Shown here: positions 61,323 to 64,000 of the stretch, piece by piece | Layout: each line of letters opens with the position of its first letter | Position numbering within the stretch: position 1 is the first letter of the stretch | NCBI RefSeq assembly: GCF_003688725.1 | Contig: NZ_REFP01000007.1 | Coordinates: 292,900-356,899 of the forward strand | Length of the DNA: 64,000 bases | Source: Thermoactinomyces vulgaris | GTDB lineage: Bacteria > Bacillota > Bacilli > Thermoactinomycetales > Thermoactinomycetaceae | Reading direction: 5' to 3' | The notes under the pieces: generated by a model | What the model was told of the DNA's origin: nothing | The model's input: only the letters and a program-made list of their open reading frames with translations | Database searches by the model: none | Translations under genes and position numbers: made by a program

Positions 61323-62144
61323 ATGTTTGCGGAGCGTTGGATTTATGACTTCATCATTTATTTATATGCGTTCAGCATCTTGTTTTCTTTTGCTGATCTG
61401 TTGCACCGAAACAGGCGCTCCGAGAAGATATCGTATTTGTTCTTGGGGATTGTATGGTTGATCCAAACGGCAGTTTTCATCCTGGTGGTTCTTAACTGGT
61501 GGCCCAAACAACTGCCGTTTTGGATTGATGCTTTTTTTATTTACTCATGGATTTTGGTCAGTTTTACACTGGTCATGCATCTGGTCTATCGCATGCCGGT
61601 TTATTATTTCCTGGCCAATCTGATGGGGTTTGTCGTTTTGGTGTTGAATCTGTTTTTTGTTCGTCATCAATCCGCAGCTTTTGAATATTTGTTGTTGACG
61701 GAGCTGGTTTTCATTCATGTGACCATCGCAATGATGTCCTATGCCGCATTTTCGCTGGCCTGTATCAGCGGAGGGCTTTATCTGGTCAGCAATCATTTGC
61801 TGAAAGAGAAAAAGTGGAATCGTTTGTTGCGCATCTTGCCCAGCTTGGACCGGTTGGAGTCATTTTCCGTTTGGTCGGTTGTCGCCGGTGCCGTTTTCTT
61901 GCTAATTTCCGTGTTATTAGGTATCATTTATGGTTACCAAACGGTTGGCAACCGGCTTTGGTTGGATCCGAAATTATGGGGAACGTTTTGGGTAATGATT
62001 TTGTACGGCTGGATCATCTGGCAATGGACGCGCACCCGGTTGACCGGCCGGCGCCTGGCTTGGTGGAGTTCGCTTTCTTTTTTATCCATCTTGCTGAATT
62101 ATTTCATTACCCGGACAGGTGTTTCCTTTCATCAATGGTTCTGA
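61323..62144 (+). CDS. hemX: HemX/CcsA-like membrane protein
   Basis: 273 residues, seven or eight helices; sequence pattern of cytochrome c assembly (CcsA/ResC-like) proteins: SILFSFADLLHRNR at the start, VTIAMMSYAAFSLACISGGLYLVSNHLLKEK, and DPKLWGTFWVMILYGWIIWQWTRTRLTGRRLAWWS, including a WDPK-like LDPKLWG. HemX of Bacillus lowers HemA levels. ATG 61323 follows AAAGGAGG, 14 bases after hemA ends. In this operon its position between hemA and a sirohaem gene is as in Bacillus plus one insertion. Confidence 0.88.
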   Translation: MFAERWIYDFIIYLYAFSILFSFADLLHRNRRSEKISYLFLGIVWLIQTAVFILVVLNWWPKQLPFWIDAFFIYSWILVSFTLVMHLVYRMPVYYFLANLMGFVVLVLNLFFVRHQSAAFEYLLLTELVFIHVTIAMMSYAAFSLACISGGLYLVSNHLLKEKKWNRLLRILPSLDRLESFSVWSVVAGAVFLLISVLLGIIYGYQTVGNRLWLDPKLWGTFWVMILYGWIIWQWTRTRLTGRRLAWWSSLSFLSILLNYFITRTGVSFHQWF

Positions 62145-62166
62145 GAGCGGAAGGAGCACGACAAAG

Positions 62167-62898
62167 ATGAGACAACCCTATGCCATGATGATTGATCTGA
62201 GAGGAAAGCCCTGTTTGGTGGTGGGAGGAGGAAAAGTGGCCGGGCGCAAAGTGAAGACGTTGATCGATGCCGGGGCTCATGTCAAAGTGGTGAGTCCGGC
62301 AATCACGCCCATGATCAAATATTGGGCGCTTTCCAGAAAAGTGGAATGGTTCGCCCGGCCTTACCAACAAGAGGATGGTGCAGGCCAATTTTTGGTGGTT
62401 GCCGCCACCGATGATCCGGGTGTCAACCGGACTGTTTATTGTCATGCAAAGATGCGCGATCAATGGATTAACGTTGTTGATCAGCCCGGGCTTTGCAATT
62501 TTACGATCCCTGCGGTATTGACACGGGGGAAACTGCAAATCGCCATTTCCACGCAAGGGGCAAGCCCGTCCGTGGCCAAGAAAATCCGCCGCGAACTGGA
62601 AGATGCCTATGGCGAGGAATATGAGCTTTATTTGGACCTGGTGCAAGAGATGCGGCAGAAAATTCAAGTCCAAGTCACGGAGAAACGGATCCGGTACCAG
62701 CTGTACAAAGAATTGGCATCGGACCGGTGGATTGAAGCTTGCCGCCGAAATCCGGACGGGGTTCACCGTGAAATGGCGGAATGGTTGGAAAACATGATTT
62801 TAAGCGGAGCGAAGGAGAAAGGAGGGTCTGTGGCATGCGGACGCTTGTGGCAGGAACAAGACGAAGTGAGTTGGCACTTACACAAACCCATTGGGTGA
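62167..62898 (+). CDS. Precorrin-2 dehydrogenase (SirC/YlnF-like), with C-terminal extension overlapping hemC
   Basis: 243 residues. NAD-dependent oxidation of precorrin-2 to sirohydrochlorin on the way to siroheme. Motifs: CLVVGGGKVAGRKVKTLIDAGAHVKVVSP, FLVVAATDDPGVNRTV, NVVDQPGLCNFTIPAVLTRGKLQIAISTQGASPSVAKKIRRELE, typical of the Met8p/CysG-N group. 30 or so extra residues at the end (after LENMILSG) run 64 bases into hemC in a different frame and look non-native, so an earlier stop was probably lost. Start ATG 62167, GGAAGGAG upstream. Neighbour cobA supplies its substrate. Confidence 0.9.
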   Translation: MRQPYAMMIDLRGKPCLVVGGGKVAGRKVKTLIDAGAHVKVVSPAITPMIKYWALSRKVEWFARPYQQEDGAGQFLVVAATDDPGVNRTVYCHAKMRDQWINVVDQPGLCNFTIPAVLTRGKLQIAISTQGASPSVAKKIRRELEDAYGEEYELYLDLVQEMRQKIQVQVTEKRIRYQLYKELASDRWIEACRRNPDGVHREMAEWLENMILSGAKEKGGSVACGRLWQEQDEVSWHLHKPIG

Positions 62899-63761
62899 TG
62901 GAACACTTGAAGGAATTGGAACCGGGATTGGATATCCGGGTGAAAAAAATTGTAACTAAAGGCGATCGCATTTTAAATGTCACCTTGTCCAAAGTGGGCG
63001 GCAAAGGATTGTTTGTAAAAGAAATTGAACAAGCTTTGTTGGATGGGAAAATTGATTTTGCCGTACACAGCATGAAAGACATGCCTTCTGAAATGCCTCC
63101 GGGATTGGTGATCGGGGCGGTTCCGGTAAGGGAAACACCGACAGATGCCCTGTTATCCATCGACGGAAGAACATTGGATGAACTCCCGTCCGGAGCGGTG
63201 GTGGGAACCAGCAGTTTGAGGCGCCAGGCGCAAATTCTGGCTTATCGTCCGGATTTGAAAGTGGAACCGGTGCGGGGCAATTTGCAAACGCGAATCCGCA
63301 AGATGCAAGAAGGCCAGTTTGATGCCATTATTTTGGCGACTTCCGGATTGAAAAGGATGGACTGGGAAAACAAAATTTGCCAGGAGTTAACCGCGGATGT
63401 CATGCTGCCGGCGGTCGGGCAAGGGGCTTTGGCTGTCCAGTGCCGTGCGGATGATGAAGAGCTTTTGTCTGTTTTACAGCGGTTAAATCATGAGGAAACG
63501 AACAAAGCCGTTTCTGCCGAACGGTCTTTTTTGCATGCTTTTCAAGGCGGATGCCATTTGCCGATTGCGGCTCATGCTGTATTGGATCAAGATGAAATTC
63601 ATTTGACCGGTCTGGTTGCCGATCCCGGGGGACAAGACGTGATCAAAAAAAGCATCCGTGGGAAAGATCCCGAAAAGCTCGGAAAAGATTTGGCGGCATC
63701 TTTAAAAGAAGAAGGGGCCGGTCGTCTGTTGGAAACCGTGCGGGAGGGGCTTAAGATATGA
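62835..63761 (+). CDS. hemC: Porphobilinogen deaminase (hydroxymethylbilane synthase)
   Basis: 308 residues. Joins four porphobilinogens into a linear tetrapyrrole on a dipyrromethane cofactor bound to C240 ([13 protein letters not shown]). Other motifs: [34 protein letters not shown] with the catalytic Asp, [18 protein letters not shown], and [17 protein letters not shown] 62835 is fixed by AGGAGGG 8 bases upstream and by alignment with known N-termini; it lies inside the end of the upstream gene. Confidence 0.96.
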   Translation: MRTLVAGTRRSELALTQTHWVMEHLKELEPGLDIRVKKIVTKGDRILNVTLSKVGGKGLFVKEIEQALLDGKIDFAVHSMKDMPSEMPPGLVIGAVPVRETPTDALLSIDGRTLDELPSGAVVGTSSLRRQAQILAYRPDLKVEPVRGNLQTRIRKMQEGQFDAIILATSGLKRMDWENKICQELTADVMLPAVGQGALAVQCRADDEELLSVLQRLNHEETNKAVSAERSFLHAFQGGCHLPIAAHAVLDQDEIHLTGLVADPGGQDVIKKSIRGKDPEKLGKDLAASLKEEGAGRLLETVREGLKI

Positions 63762-64000
63762 CCGGTATGGTTTATCTGGTTGGAGCGGGTCCCTGGGATC
63801 CGGGCCTGATCACCGTCAAGGGATTAAAGGCGCTGAAAAAAGCGGATGTGATCATTTATGACCGGTTGGCCAACCCCCAGCTTTTGAATCATGCAAAAGA
63901 GAATGTCGAACGGATTTATGTGGGAAAATCATCCGACCATCATACACACACCCAGGAAGAGATCAATGATCTGCTGGTTGAAAAGGCCAAACAAGGATTG
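63758..64000 (+). CDS. cobA: Uroporphyrinogen-III C-methyltransferase (SUMT), 5' part only
   Basis: 81 codons until the window ends. Reading [40 protein letters not shown] is the N-terminal SAM-dependent methyltransferase signature (VGAGPGDP with W in place of the second G). It makes precorrin-2, the substrate of the SirC-like enzyme encoded upstream. ATG 63758 overlaps the hemC stop (ATGA), GGGAGGGG upstream. In many Bacillales the protein continues as a fusion with HemD; this cannot be seen here. Confidence 0.9.
   Translation, partial: MTGMVYLVGAGPWDPGLITVKGLKALKKADVIIYDRLANPQLLNHAKENVERIYVGKSSDHHTHTQEEINDLLVEKAKQGL

Overview
The window looks like the chromosome of a spore-forming Bacillota, probably a Thermoactinomycetaceae-like member of Bacillales. 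It carries the germination lipoprotein GerM, and a housekeeping order that matches Bacillus subtilis: a MarR gene (ysmB), racE/murI, gerM, rph, ysnA and ysnB at the left, then tig, clpX, lonB, lonA, engB, hemA, hemX and hemC at the right. Relative to that order, about 36 kb of accessory DNA lies between ysnB and tig (about 8.9-44.8 kb), clpP lies between tig and clpX, a FemABX gene lies between clpX and lonB, and a block with ddl, map and an ABC transporter lies between engB and hemA. The family-level assignment is inference from gene content and order only.

Layout: 0-8.7 kb holds isoprenoid (fni), polyamine (speE), cell-wall (murI), RNA (rph) and nucleotide-pool genes. At 8.8 kb is a tRNA-Arg(UCU) with its own promoter and terminator. 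At 9.3-10.8 kb are degraded or unknown genes, including a P-loop kinase-like gene broken by an in-frame TGA. At 10.9-18.2 kb is the most unusual region: an AT-rich tandem array of seven Imm6-like genes alternating, in its left part, with SMI1/KNR4 (SUKH) genes. All seven Imm6-like frames are open, whereas three of the four full-length SUKH copies are broken. No toxin gene is visible in the window.

18.4-27.5 kb is mixed: a DUF4272 protein, an SRAP-type DNA-protein crosslink protein, a methyltransferase, a reductase-like protein, a secreted snapalysin-like metalloprotease with a second exported protein, a two-component system, gene remnants and a MATE pump. 27.6-32.1 kb is a sulfonate operon on the minus strand (Rrf2 regulator, yezD-like, ssuA, ssuD, ssuC, ssuB). 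32.4-38.7 kb is a fatty-acid module: a sigma-54 activator with CBS and PAS domains, a matching -24/-12 promoter just downstream, two acyl-CoA ligases and a thiolase. 38.7-44.4 kb has a GAF-LuxR regulator divergent from an R2-like ligand-binding oxidase, an ABC1/UbiB kinase, a small coiled-coil protein and a nitronate monooxygenase-like flavoprotein.

44.8-55.4 kb is protein quality control and cell-wall biosynthesis: trigger factor, ClpP, ClpX, FemABX protein, LonB, LonA, EngB and Ddl. 55.4-59.8 kb, on the minus strand, has a second type of methionine aminopeptidase gene, a membrane protein and an NMT1/THI5-like ABC transporter. 59.9-64 kb is the tetrapyrrole operon hemA-hemX-sirC-like-hemC-cobA, which continues beyond the window.
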